The notes beneath the pieces were generated by a model, which was given only the letters and a program-made list of their open reading frames with translations, was not told the DNA's origin and did no database searches. From assembly GCA_963795795.1 (NCBI GenBank), contig CAWCJS010000024.1:310001-374000 (forward strand): a DNA stretch of 64,000 nt. Direction: 5' to 3'. Source of the DNA: Palsa-504 sp963795795 (GTDB lineage: Bacteria; Actinomycetota; Actinomycetes; Streptosporangiales; Streptosporangiaceae). Shown piece by piece: positions 33,149-40,887 of this stretch (positions are counted from its first letter, which is position 1; every line of letters starts with the position of its first letter). The position numbers and the translations under genes were made by a program.

Positions 33149-34165
33149 CTAACGCCGACGACCAGCCAGGTAGGCGGCGACCACCTCGCCGGGCGAGCCA
33201 CGGGGTCCGTGCCGCGCCCGGCCGTACCGCTGAGTGGTACGCGGGTCGGCGTGGCCCATGACCTGCTGGAGGTCACCGAGCGACCCGCCCGCGTCGAGGT
33301 ACAGGGCCGCGAACGAGTGTCGCAAGGCCTCCGGGCCGAGATGGCCTGCCAGGTCGTCCGGCAGGCCAGCCCGCGCGGCCAGGCGGCGCACGAGCCGCCA
33401 CACGTCGGCCGGGAACAGCCTCCGGCCAGGCCCGGTGGTGAACAGCGGGCGCCGCGCTAGCCCGCCGCGCCGTCCCCGGACGCTAGCCAGGTCGGCTCGC
33501 CTGGACAGATAGGCGTCTATCCGGGCCGCGGCCGGTCCGGGGAGCGTCAGGCTCCGGCGCTGACCGTCGCCCCGGGTGACGCGGAGCACGCGGTATCCGT
33601 GTTCGGTAGTGAGGTCCTCGACGTCGGCGCCGATGACCTCGCCGAGCCGGGCCCCGGTGAACAGCAGTACCGCGATCAGGGCCGCGGCGCGGGCGCGCTG
33701 CGGGCCCGGCGCCGCGTCGGCGGCGCGCAGGAGCGCCACCGCCTGGTCCGGGCTCAAGCCAGGCGCCGCCGGAGCGTCCGCTTTGGGCCGCGCGATGCCG
33801 AGCGCCGGGCTGACGGCGATATGCCCGCGCGCGGCCAGCCAGGCGTACCAGCCCGCCACGGCCGCGAGCCTGCGGGCCGCGCTCGCCGGGGCCAGCCCGG
33901 CGGCGTCCAGCTGTCTCGCGTACATGGCCACGTGCAGCCCGGAAACATCGGTAACCGGATGCACTCCCCTGGCCTGGCACCAGGCCAGCCACGACGGCGC
34001 ACGGCCGGCCCGGCGCCGGGGGGTGATCCCGATGTCGCGGGCGTACGCGGTCCTGGTATGTTCCGAGCGCTTAGAGGCCAGCCAGCCGAAGACCAGAAGG
34101 GTCACCGGATCGGCTTCGGCTGCCTCAGCGACGAGCCCCACGCCCGGGGCATGGCTGCTACACAT
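33149..34165 (-). CDS. tyrosine recombinase, Xer-like, with substituted active-site histidine
   Basis: 338-residue phage-integrase/Xer-family protein. The N-terminal SAM-like core-binding domain covers residues 20-125, the catalytic domain 135-325. Arg173 (FTGARLGEVIG), Arg282 (EALRHSFAALYL), His305 (MGHADPRTT) and nucleophile Tyr314 (TQRYGR) are present with XerD-like spacing. The HxxR histidine is replaced by Glu279 and the beta-hairpin lysine is not obvious (RGDGQRRS). A perfect dif-like palindrome lies about 40 bases upstream of its start. No integrative element boundary or phage genes are seen, so a Xer-like site-specific role is more likely than an integrase of an element. Confidence 0.85.
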   Translation of the reverse strand: MCSSHAPGVGLVAEAAEADPVTLLVFGWLASKRSEHTRTAYARDIGITPRRRAGRAPSWLAWCQARGVHPVTDVSGLHVAMYARQLDAAGLAPASAARRLAAVAGWYAWLAARGHIAVSPALGIARPKADAPAAPGLSPDQAVALLRAADAAPGPQRARAAALIAVLLFTGARLGEVIGADVEDLTTEHGYRVLRVTRGDGQRRSLTLPGPAAARIDAYLSRRADLASVRGRRGGLARRPLFTTGPGRRLFPADVWRLVRRLAARAGLPDDLAGHLGPEALRHSFAALYLDAGGSLGDLQQVMGHADPRTTQRYGRARHGPRGSPGEVVAAYLAGRRR

Positions 34166-34200
34166 GACTGACCCCCACGACCCGGACTCTGTCCCACAAG

Positions 34201-34238
34201 ATCCTAGATAATCGCGATTATCTGAGATTACTCAGGAT
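34201..34238. promoter_or_regulatory. dif/att-like palindrome beside the recombinase gene
   Basis: AGATAATCGCGATTATCT at 34206-34223 is a perfect 18-base palindrome. It is flanked by ATCCT (34201) and AGGAT (34234), so the whole block is a larger imperfect inverted repeat. GATAAT-N4-ATTAT matches the core of the actinobacterial dif consensus as I recall it (GATAAT...ATTATG with the same spacing). It is strikingly AT-rich for this genome and is about 40 bases from the recombinase start codon. It could be the recombination site or an autoregulatory operator. Confidence 0.5.
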
Positions 34239-34347
34239 TTGTTTCCGGGCCGGATCACCGATGCTATCCGCCCAGGTCAGCGCGCCTTATCGCCAGAGGT
34301 GACCGGTCGGTTGCGGGCCGACAGGCCCTTGCCGGGTCACGGAGGGT

Positions 34348-35751
34348 GTGCCTACGCTGCGCCCCGTGGAGGGGAATCTCACTATCCTCCCGACGGCAGG
34401 GCCATCCCGGCTGTGGTGGCTGGCCCTGCGGGCGGCGTTGTCCGTCTGCGGAGGAGTGGCTATCGCGTTCCTCCTTGCTCTCATCTTCGCCCGGCCAGCC
34501 GCCGCGCAGACTACCGGTCAGGCCGGTACGACGGGTGCTTGCCCGGCCGGTCCCATCTCGGTCGTGACCCAGCCGGTGGTCAGTGTGGTGTCCCAGGTCG
34601 TGTCGGTCCTGCCGGCCCAGGGCGGTTCGGCGTCGGCTCCGGTCGCGTCGGCTCCGGCGGCTCCGGCCGCGTCGGCTCCGGCCGCGTGCACGGCCCCGGT
34701 CACGTCGACTCCGGCCAACCAGAGCACGGCCCCGGCCAGCGGAACCATCCAGGGTGTGCAAGGCGCCGTCCAGAGCGGGGTCGGCACGTCGCAGCCGACC
34801 AGCCAGTCGAATCAGGCTGGCCAGCCTACGGCCGGCGGCGTGGTCCCGGCCGTGACCGGCACGGTCACGGAAGCGGCCTCGGGTACGGCGGACGCCGTGA
34901 CCGGCACAGTCACCCAAGCCGCCTCCGGCACGGTAGGCGCCGTAACCAGCACGGTTACCCAAGCCGCCTCCGGCACGGTAGGCGCCGTAACCAGCACGGT
35001 CACCACGCTCACCAGCGGTGCGCTCCCGACCGTTACCGGCACCGTGACCAGGCTCGTCAACAGCGCGCTCCCGGCCGTCGCCGGGCCCGTCACCGGCCTG
35101 ACAGACGGCGTGCTCCAGACGGTCACCGGCCTCACCGGAACCGCGCTGCACGCGGTCACGGGCATGGCCGGCGGCATCGTCCCGGCGGTCACCGACACCG
35201 TCACCGGTACGGTCGGCAGCCTGCTCGGTGGCAACGCCCAGGCGACGACCGGCACACCGCCGACAGGGCAGACTTCAGTGCAGCCGTTCGGGCCGTTCGT
35301 CAGTGCCGGAGGCGCAGCGGGTGGGCTTCCGGGTACGGCCGGGACTGCCCCCAGCGTGGCGCTGACCACCCCCGGTGCTTCCTCGCCAAGCCTGGCCTCG
35401 CCAGGGTCTTCCTCGCCAGGCCCTCCCTCAGGTGCTCCCTCGCCAGGCGGCCCGGTCGGAACTGGATGGCTGCCCGGCCGCGCTGGAGCGGGCACCGGGA
35501 CGTCGGCTACCTCCGGCGGGGCTTTGCCGTTCGTCCCCGGCCAGCCCGGGAAGAACCCGGTGCCGTGGTCGCCCATCGGGCCGCAATCCGGGCCGGAGGC
35601 GGCTCACGGCTCGGGATCCGGGGGCGGATCGGGTCCGGCGGCCCTGTTGACGGCCGGACTAGTCGTGGCGGCCAGCGTCCTGTGGCGACGCCGGGCTGCA
35701 TTTTCGCGGCCGCGCTCGGCGTGGCTTCGCGCTCTCGAGGTTCCCGGCTAG
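34348..35751 (+). CDS. cell-surface protein with V-T-x-T-V repeats and C-terminal anchor
   Basis: 467 residues. An N-terminal hydrophobic segment (LALRAALSVCGGVAIAFLLA, LIFARPAAAQ) predicts export with cleavage after AAA. The centre (about 165-310) is a periodic stretch of units such as VTGTVTQAASGTVGAVTSTV, spaced about 20 residues, each with a hydrophobic every three to four residues. A Gly/Pro/Ser-rich linker follows, then a TM helix ALLTAGLVVAASVLW and RRR tail, so it is an envelope-anchored protein without LPXTG. A second repeat protein follows at 35836. Family and function are not recognised. Confidence 0.65.
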   Translation: MPTLRPVEGNLTILPTAGPSRLWWLALRAALSVCGGVAIAFLLALIFARPAAAQTTGQAGTTGACPAGPISVVTQPVVSVVSQVVSVLPAQGGSASAPVASAPAAPAASAPAACTAPVTSTPANQSTAPASGTIQGVQGAVQSGVGTSQPTSQSNQAGQPTAGGVVPAVTGTVTEAASGTADAVTGTVTQAASGTVGAVTSTVTQAASGTVGAVTSTVTTLTSGALPTVTGTVTRLVNSALPAVAGPVTGLTDGVLQTVTGLTGTALHAVTGMAGGIVPAVTDTVTGTVGSLLGGNAQATTGTPPTGQTSVQPFGPFVSAGGAAGGLPGTAGTAPSVALTTPGASSPSLASPGSSSPGPPSGAPSPGGPVGTGWLPGRAGAGTGTSATSGGALPFVPGQPGKNPVPWSPIGPQSGPEAAHGSGSGGGSGPAALLTAGLVVAASVLWRRRAAFSRPRSAWLRALEVPG

Positions 35752-35835
35752 CTGGCCCGACGGCCAGCGTCATCCGGGCCACATTCCTGGTCCGGTTCAG
35801 TCCGGAAACCTCAGTAGAAAGAGAGCTTCACCAAC

Positions 35836-36870
35836 ATGTCTGCACAGTCTTCCAGCATGCACAAAATCATCGGATCCGTCCGGTCCACGTTCGATCGGGT
35901 GGGGGGGACGTCTCGGTCCCTGGTGGCCGCCGCGCGGCTGCACCCTGCGGGTTTCGCCGTACCGACCGCGGTCATCGCCGTCGCCGTCGCCTTCGTCACG
36001 TTCGTGACGGCAGTCGCGCTCCGGGTGATACCGCCAAACCTGTTCGGAACTGGTTCGCCACCGATCATCCAGCCGAGTACAAGCCAGCCGCGGCACCGGC
36101 CGCATCAGCAACCGGTCCTGGCCGGGCCGCCCATCCTGGGGCCCTCGGGCGGAAGCCGTAGGCACGGCTCGACCGGGAGCCACGAGCAGGGTCCTGGGAG
36201 CGATGGAGCGAGCGCAACGCCCATAGCACTTCCGACTCCCCCCACCTTTCCGATCACCTCCAGCCCGACGCTTACGGAGGGACACAACCAGGCATCCAAC
36301 TCGCCCGCGACCACGCCGACGACCGTTTCCGTCAAGGTTGGCGCTAGTGGTCCGGTCACCCAGGTGAGCCGGATAGCGACGCCCGCGGTCAGGACGACAA
36401 CGGCGACCGCGGGCCAGGCGGTGCAGGGTGTCACGGGGGTCATCGGGACGGTGACGGGAACGGTCGGCGCTGTGACCGGGACCGCCGGGGCCGCCGCCGG
36501 GACCGTCGAGGCCGTCGCCGGGACCGCCGGGGCCGCCGCCGGGACCGTCGAGGCCGTGACCGGAACCGTCGGGGCCGCCGCCGGGACGGTCGGCGCGGTG
36601 ACGACTACAGTCGGGGCCGTCGCCGGGACGGTCGGCGCGGTGACGACTACAGTCGGTGTGGCAGCATCGGCGGCGGAGTCCGACGCGTCGGTGGGCGCGC
36701 AGGTGTCGCTGGGCAGTTCGGGTTCGGCGGCGGGCGAGTCGGCTGACTCGGCTTCGCTTGCCGCACAGACGCCGACCGCGACGGCGACCGTCAGCGTCTC
36801 GGACCTGGCCGGGAATGGCTCGTCGCAGCCGACGGTGAGCCTGTCGGTCTCGGTCCCGGGTCTGGGTTAG
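35836..36870 (+). CDS. membrane-anchored repeat protein related in style to the preceding one
   Basis: 344 residues starting MSAQSSSMHKIIGSVRSTFD. One TM segment at about residues 42-64 (VPTAVIAVAVAFVTFVTAVA). Then a Pro/Ser/His-rich region, and from about 185 a series of units GTVGAVTGTAGAAAGTVEAV and GTVGAVTTTVGAVAG with an 11-residue rhythm. The DNA units include GGGACCGTCGAGGCCGT copies. It lacks a C-terminal anchor, so the topology is a type II membrane protein with the repeat outside. The LuxR-type regulator begins six bases after its stop, suggesting co-transcription. Function unknown. Confidence 0.65.
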   Translation: MSAQSSSMHKIIGSVRSTFDRVGGTSRSLVAAARLHPAGFAVPTAVIAVAVAFVTFVTAVALRVIPPNLFGTGSPPIIQPSTSQPRHRPHQQPVLAGPPILGPSGGSRRHGSTGSHEQGPGSDGASATPIALPTPPTFPITSSPTLTEGHNQASNSPATTPTTVSVKVGASGPVTQVSRIATPAVRTTTATAGQAVQGVTGVIGTVTGTVGAVTGTAGAAAGTVEAVAGTAGAAAGTVEAVTGTVGAAAGTVGAVTTTVGAVAGTVGAVTTTVGVAASAAESDASVGAQVSLGSSGSAAGESADSASLAAQTPTATATVSVSDLAGNGSSQPTVSLSVSVPGLG

Positions 36871-36876
36871 CCCACC

Positions 36877-37482
36877 GTGATCCGCATCCTTATCGCCGAG
36901 CACGCCGCCCTGCTCAGGGCGGGGCTCGTAGCCTGCATGTCGCGGGAACGCGACATCGAGGTGGTGGCGGAGGTCGACGGCCGCGAAACGGCGCTACTGG
37001 CCGTTTCGTCGCTGCAGCCTGACGTGGTGGTCATCGACGATGAGATGGCCAGCGACGACGAGTTCGCCGTCATCCACGCCGTGTACTCCGCCAGCCCGTC
37101 CTGCCGCACGCTCATCATGGCCACCAAGCCTCGACCGTGCGATCTGCGCAAGGCGGTCGCGGCGCACGCGACCGGCTTCGTGAGCAAGGACGCCTCCCCG
37201 GAAAGTATCGGCGCCGCTATCCGCCAGGTGGCCATGGGCAGGAAGGCCCTAGATCCCGACCTGGCGTTCGCGACGCTCGACATCCCCGTGAACCCGATGA
37301 CACAACGAGAACGCTCGGTCCTGCGGCTCGCCGCAGCGGGCGCGCCCACCGCCGAGATCGCCGGGCAGCTATGCCTGGCGGCCGGCACCGTCCGCAATCA
37401 CATATCGAGCGCGATAACCAAGCTCGGGGCGCGTAACCGGGTGGACGCCATCCGGATCGCGGACAGCTCGGGCTGGCTCTAA
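36877..37482 (+). CDS. LuxR/NarL-type response regulator
   Basis: 201-residue regulator starting at GTG 36877. Receiver domain: the first acidic pair is Glu8-His9 (LIAEHAALL) rather than two acids, phospho-acceptor Asp54 in VVIDDEMA, and Lys in FVSKDASPE. The HTH is MTQRERSVLRLAAAGAPTAE, then AGTVRNHISSAITKLGARNR, closest in style to DesR. No kinase is adjacent. It is tail-to-tail with the peptide exporter (stop-to-stop 53 bases, with a bidirectional hairpin between) and follows the repeat protein, so it could control either. Confidence 0.88.
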   Translation: MIRILIAEHAALLRAGLVACMSRERDIEVVAEVDGRETALLAVSSLQPDVVVIDDEMASDDEFAVIHAVYSASPSCRTLIMATKPRPCDLRKAVAAHATGFVSKDASPESIGAAIRQVAMGRKALDPDLAFATLDIPVNPMTQRERSVLRLAAAGAPTAEIAGQLCLAAGTVRNHISSAITKLGARNRVDAIRIADSSGWL

Positions 37483-37488
37483 CCCTGG

Positions 37489-37528
37489 GTCTCCCGGCCA
37501 GGGCCCCCCTCCACCCCGGCCGGGAGAC
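37489..37528. terminator. bidirectional hairpin between the regulator and the peptide exporter
   Basis: GTCTCCCGGCC (37489-37499) pairs with GGCCGGGAGAC (37518-37528), an 11-base perfect stem with an 18-base C-rich loop, between two convergent stop codons. No clear T tract, so termination efficiency is uncertain. Confidence 0.6.
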
Positions 37529-37535
37529 GCGTTCC

Positions 37536-39725
37536 TCACGCCGTGGGCGTACGGGCCCATAGCGGGACCAGTCCGCCGGCGGCTGACTCGCCGCCGACGG
37601 ACTGGGCGTGGACCAACGCGGCATAGGCCCCCTGGCGGACCAGAAGCTGCCCATGCGTTCCGGCCTCGACCACCTGGCCCTGTTCCATGACGAGGATCAG
37701 GTCTGCGTTGCGGACGGTGCTCAACCGGTGCGCGATCACGATGGTGGTCGCCGAGAGCGCCTCGAGGTTGCGGTAGATCTGTCGCTCCGTCACCGTGTCA
37801 AGCTCGCTCGTCGCCTCGTCGAGCAGGACGATCGACGGCTGGTGGACCAGGGCGCGGGCGAGTGCGATGCGCTGGCGCTGCCCGCCGGAGATCGAGGCCC
37901 CGCCATCGTGCAGTTTGGTGTCGTAGCCCATCGGCATCGCGGCGATGTCGTCGTGGACGCACGCGATCCGCGCCGCCTCGGTGATCGCCTGAAGCGGCAA
38001 CTCGGGGTCGGTGAGCGCGATGTTCTCCCGGATCGAGGCGCCAAACAGGTAAGGGCGCTGGGTGACGATACCGACCTGACGGCGGATGGAGCCGGCATCC
38101 ATGGCGGTCAAATCCTGGCCGTCGAACTCGATCCGGCCGGACGTTGGCTGGTACAGGCCGAGCAAGAGGTGCGCGAGCGTCGACTTTCCCGATCCGGACC
38201 GGCCGACGATGCCGACGTGCAGGCCGGGCTGGATCTCCAGGCTCACCTGGTTGACCACGGTGGGGCCGACCGCACCGTAGCGGAACGACACGTTCTCGGC
38301 TCGGATCCGGCCGCTGAGCCGAGGCGCCGGCCGGAGGCGCCGGCCGTGCTGTTCCTGTGGAGTGTCCAGCACGTCGTTGATGCGGTGCATGTAGCTGGGC
38401 AACTGCTGCAACTGCAAGCCGCTCGCCACCAGGCTGGCCAGCGGGTCGAGGAACCCGGCACCGAGGGCCGAGGCGCTGAGCATCGTACCGAGCGATAGGC
38501 GCCCGCCGAGTACCTGGAAGGTGCCCACCAGCAAGATGACCAATGGCGCGGCAACCCGCAGCGTGCCCATGACCGAGCCGACCGCGGCAGTTAGCCGACC
38601 GCGGGTCAGGTCGATATTGACCTGATCGGTGAACAGGTCGCCCCAGTGGTCGGCGGCGCGGTGTTCGGCGCCGGCTGCCTTGAGCGTTTCGATGCCGGCC
38701 AGCATCTCGTACGCATAGCTCTGCGTATCGGCCTGCGCCTGCAGGCTGCCGGACATCAGCCGCTGGTTACGTCGCCAGGACAGCAGCAGCGTGGCGACCT
38801 GGCCCAGTGCTAGCAGGAGCACCACCACGGCCAGCACCGGGCTGATAACGAACAACAGGATCAGGTAGAGGCTGGCGAACGCGCCGTCCAGGACGGCGGA
38901 CAGGGTGCTGGTGGCGAGGATGTCACGCACCGCGGTATTGCTCTGCAGGCGCATCATCAGGTCCCCCGAGGACCGGCGGAGGAAGAAGTCGTAGGGCAGC
39001 TTGACCAGGTGATCGACGAAGCTCAGGGAAAGCCCCGCGTCCAGCCGGGTCCGCAGCTCGACGAGCACGTTGGCGCGCAGGAAGGAGGACAGGAAGTTAT
39101 ACCCGATGATCACGCCGACCCCGGCGGTGAACACCAGCAGCAGACGATGGTCGTCGCGCGGCACGATCTCGTCGACGACAAGCGCGGTGAGTAGCGGCAA
39201 CCCGAGTGCGGCCAACCTGATGACCATTGAAGTCGCGATAACCCTGACCATGCTCCCGGACTGGCCGAGCATCGGACGTAGGTAACGCCAGGTGCCCTTC
39301 GCGCGGGAACCGCCCCGGTCGAAGGTCTCCGACGGCTCCAACAGGATGGCCACACCGGTGTACGCGCGACGCAGGTCGTCACGCGACACGATCCGTCGTC
39401 CGTGCGCCGGGTCGACGATCCGAATCCCAGCGCGCGTGGTGCCCTCGAACACCACGAAATGGTTGAACTCCCAGTGCAGCACCGAGCCGCGCGCCAGGTG
39501 CCTGAGGTCGCCGAGGTCCGCCTGGACTCCACGGGCTCGCAGTCCGCAGGCACGTGCGGCGCGCACCAGGGACAGCGCGCTGACACCGTCCCGCCCGGCA
39601 CCGGTCAGGTCCCGTAGTTCGCGGAGGTCGGCGCGGTTACCGAAGTAGCCGAGCACCATCGCCAGGCAGGCCGCGCCACATTCGGCGTCCTCCAGCTGCC
39701 GGATGACCGGGACCTTCCGGCTCAC
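37536..39725 (-). CDS. peptidase-containing ABC exporter (PCAT) for double-glycine peptides
   Basis: 729 residues, GTG 39725 overlapping the HlyD-like stop (GTGA). The C39 peptidase domain spans about 1-130: Cys16 in QLEDAECGAACLAM, His89 in WEFNHFVVFEG, Asp105 in IRIVDPAHGRR. Six TM segments cover about 155-440. The ATPase spans about 490-710: GRSGSGKST, LSGG-type ISGGQRQRIALARA, VLLDEATSELD, IAHRLST. Such exporters cleave the leader of GG-type peptides and export the core. The precursor at 40512-40677 ends its leader in VVGG. All catalytic residues are intact. Confidence 0.93.
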   Translation of the reverse strand: MSRKVPVIRQLEDAECGAACLAMVLGYFGNRADLRELRDLTGAGRDGVSALSLVRAARACGLRARGVQADLGDLRHLARGSVLHWEFNHFVVFEGTTRAGIRIVDPAHGRRIVSRDDLRRAYTGVAILLEPSETFDRGGSRAKGTWRYLRPMLGQSGSMVRVIATSMVIRLAALGLPLLTALVVDEIVPRDDHRLLLVFTAGVGVIIGYNFLSSFLRANVLVELRTRLDAGLSLSFVDHLVKLPYDFFLRRSSGDLMMRLQSNTAVRDILATSTLSAVLDGAFASLYLILLFVISPVLAVVVLLLALGQVATLLLSWRRNQRLMSGSLQAQADTQSYAYEMLAGIETLKAAGAEHRAADHWGDLFTDQVNIDLTRGRLTAAVGSVMGTLRVAAPLVILLVGTFQVLGGRLSLGTMLSASALGAGFLDPLASLVASGLQLQQLPSYMHRINDVLDTPQEQHGRRLRPAPRLSGRIRAENVSFRYGAVGPTVVNQVSLEIQPGLHVGIVGRSGSGKSTLAHLLLGLYQPTSGRIEFDGQDLTAMDAGSIRRQVGIVTQRPYLFGASIRENIALTDPELPLQAITEAARIACVHDDIAAMPMGYDTKLHDGGASISGGQRQRIALARALVHQPSIVLLDEATSELDTVTERQIYRNLEALSATTIVIAHRLSTVRNADLILVMEQGQVVEAGTHGQLLVRQGAYAALVHAQSVGGESAAGGLVPLWARTPTA

Positions 39726-40414
39726 GGCGTGGTCCCGTGACCGAGGATCGCACTGAACTGGCGGGCCAAGACGTCGGCCAGCGACTCTGAGCGGAGCAGC
39801 ACGGTCACCTCGGTCCGTGGCGGCGGCTCGCGCTCGGCCGACGCAGGGGCCGAGCCCGGTACCAGCCGACCGGTCACCAGGATGGCGGGCTGGCTCAGCG
39901 GCACGAGCCCTGCGGCCCGGATCGCGCCCGCGTCGGCCAGTTGCACGCGCAAGCCAACGATCCGGACCGACCGGCCGTTCGGAAGGGCGAGGGTAAGCCC
40001 ATGCAAACCGGCCAGGTCCGGGGCGACCACGGCCGGCAGCAAGGCCGTCACCGTACCGGCCGGTCCGTCGAGCACCGCGGTACCCGTGCTGGTTTCGCCT
40101 GTGTGGATGATCCACATGCTGGCCGCCGCGGCGAGAACGAGGACCAGCGTGGCCCGGTAGGCCCAGCGGATCCACCGGCTCCCGAGGCGGACCACCCCGC
40201 CGAGGGCGTCTCGACCACGGGTCCGGAACTGCAACGCCTCCAGGCGGAAGATCGCCTCCGGACTGGTCGAGGTCAGCCGGACGGGCCGCACGCTGGGCTG
40301 GTCGATCAGCATCAGCCCAGGCGAGCGCTGGGCGGACTCGCAGCGCACCCGGTCCAGCGGGATCAGGTCGCGCCCGAGCGCCGCCTCACCGAGCATCCTG
40401 TCCCACTCGCTCAT
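39722..40414 (-). CDS. HlyD-like/NHLM-type secretion accessory protein
   Basis: 230 residues. The N-terminal cytoplasmic part includes RLTSTSPEAIFRLEALQFRT, then one TM segment at about residues 87-106 (YRATLVLVLAAAASMWII). The outer part has GTAVLDGPAGTVTALLPAVV and lipoyl/barrel-like strands LTLALPNGRSVRIVGLRVQL. It resembles shortened membrane-fusion proteins that accompany PCAT exporters in NHLM-type bacteriocin systems. Its stop overlaps the exporter start, a tightly coupled pair. It lies downstream of the precursor after a strong hairpin. Confidence 0.75.
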   Translation of the reverse strand: MSEWDRMLGEAALGRDLIPLDRVRCESAQRSPGLMLIDQPSVRPVRLTSTSPEAIFRLEALQFRTRGRDALGGVVRLGSRWIRWAYRATLVLVLAAAASMWIIHTGETSTGTAVLDGPAGTVTALLPAVVAPDLAGLHGLTLALPNGRSVRIVGLRVQLADAGAIRAAGLVPLSQPAILVTGRLVPGSAPASAEREPPPRTEVTVLLRSESLADVLARQFSAILGHGTTP

Positions 40415-40457
40415 CGGGCTCTCCGGTCAGCGCAGGCGGACGATTGCACAACAAGGC

Positions 40458-40489
40458 GCGATGCCCCGGCTGTGCGGCCGGGGCATCGC
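40458..40489 (-). terminator. hairpin between the precursor peptide and the export genes
   Basis: A perfect 13-base stem GCGATGCCCCGGC/GCCGGGGCATCGC with a six-base loop. It starts 23 bases after the precursor TAG stop. On the minus strand it is followed by the U-rich TTGTTGT, so partial termination would give more precursor than exporter mRNA. Confidence 0.75.
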
Positions 40490-40511
40490 CGGTTCACGCG
40501 GGCGCAATCCG

Positions 40512-40677
40512 CTAGAGGCAGAAGACCACATCGATTTTGATGTCGATGTCGAGGTGGAAGTCGTCGTCGTGGCGACTCGCAGCGGTTGTACTTCGGCTCG
40601 CACTGCGAGTTGCAGCCGCCGACGACGTCCATGAGTTCCTCGTCATCCAGGACGCGCAGCTCAAGGGTGTTGCTCAT
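40512..40677 (-). CDS. double-glycine leader precursor peptide (one-base frame change)
   Basis: ATG 40677 follows AGGAGG. The leader is MSNTLELRVLDDEELMDVVG plus G, a canonical GG-type leader (D-E-E-L-M-D-V-V-G-G). The core begins CNSQCEPKYNRCES. In the deposited frame the reading then becomes an Arg/Pro-rich tail running through the terminator hairpin into the next gene. One base later or earlier (near 40569-40576) the frame reads HDDDFHLDIDIKIDVVFCL with a TAG directly before the hairpin, giving 54 residues. The latter is more natural: core of 33 residues with four Cys and an acidic, amphipathic second half. No modification enzyme is encoded nearby, so disulfides are likely. Confidence 0.72.
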
Positions 40678-40764
40678 CACTAGCCTCCTAGCCAGTGGGA
40701 TATTGGACAATTCCAGATTCCCCGTCCTTTCAACCTCACGCAAGTGGGCATCGTCATGATTAGG

Positions 40765-40798
40765 CCATGACGCTTAACATGAACCATGACACTTGTCA
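40765..40798. promoter_or_regulatory. direct and inverted repeats upstream of the precursor gene
   Basis: CCATGACGCTT (40765) recurs as CCATGACACTT (40784), 19 bases apart. The second copy overlaps an inverted repeat TGACA-CT-TGTCA (40787-40798). The block lies in an AT-rich divergent gap between the precursor and the YcxB-like gene and is a candidate operator. Confidence 0.45.
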
Positions 40799-40887
40799 CG
40801 GATAAATCGGAAGTTGATCTTTAGCCAGCTCAGGGCCGCTTTAATTCTTTCTTGCGGTGGGGGCAGCACGGACATTATGTTAGACAT

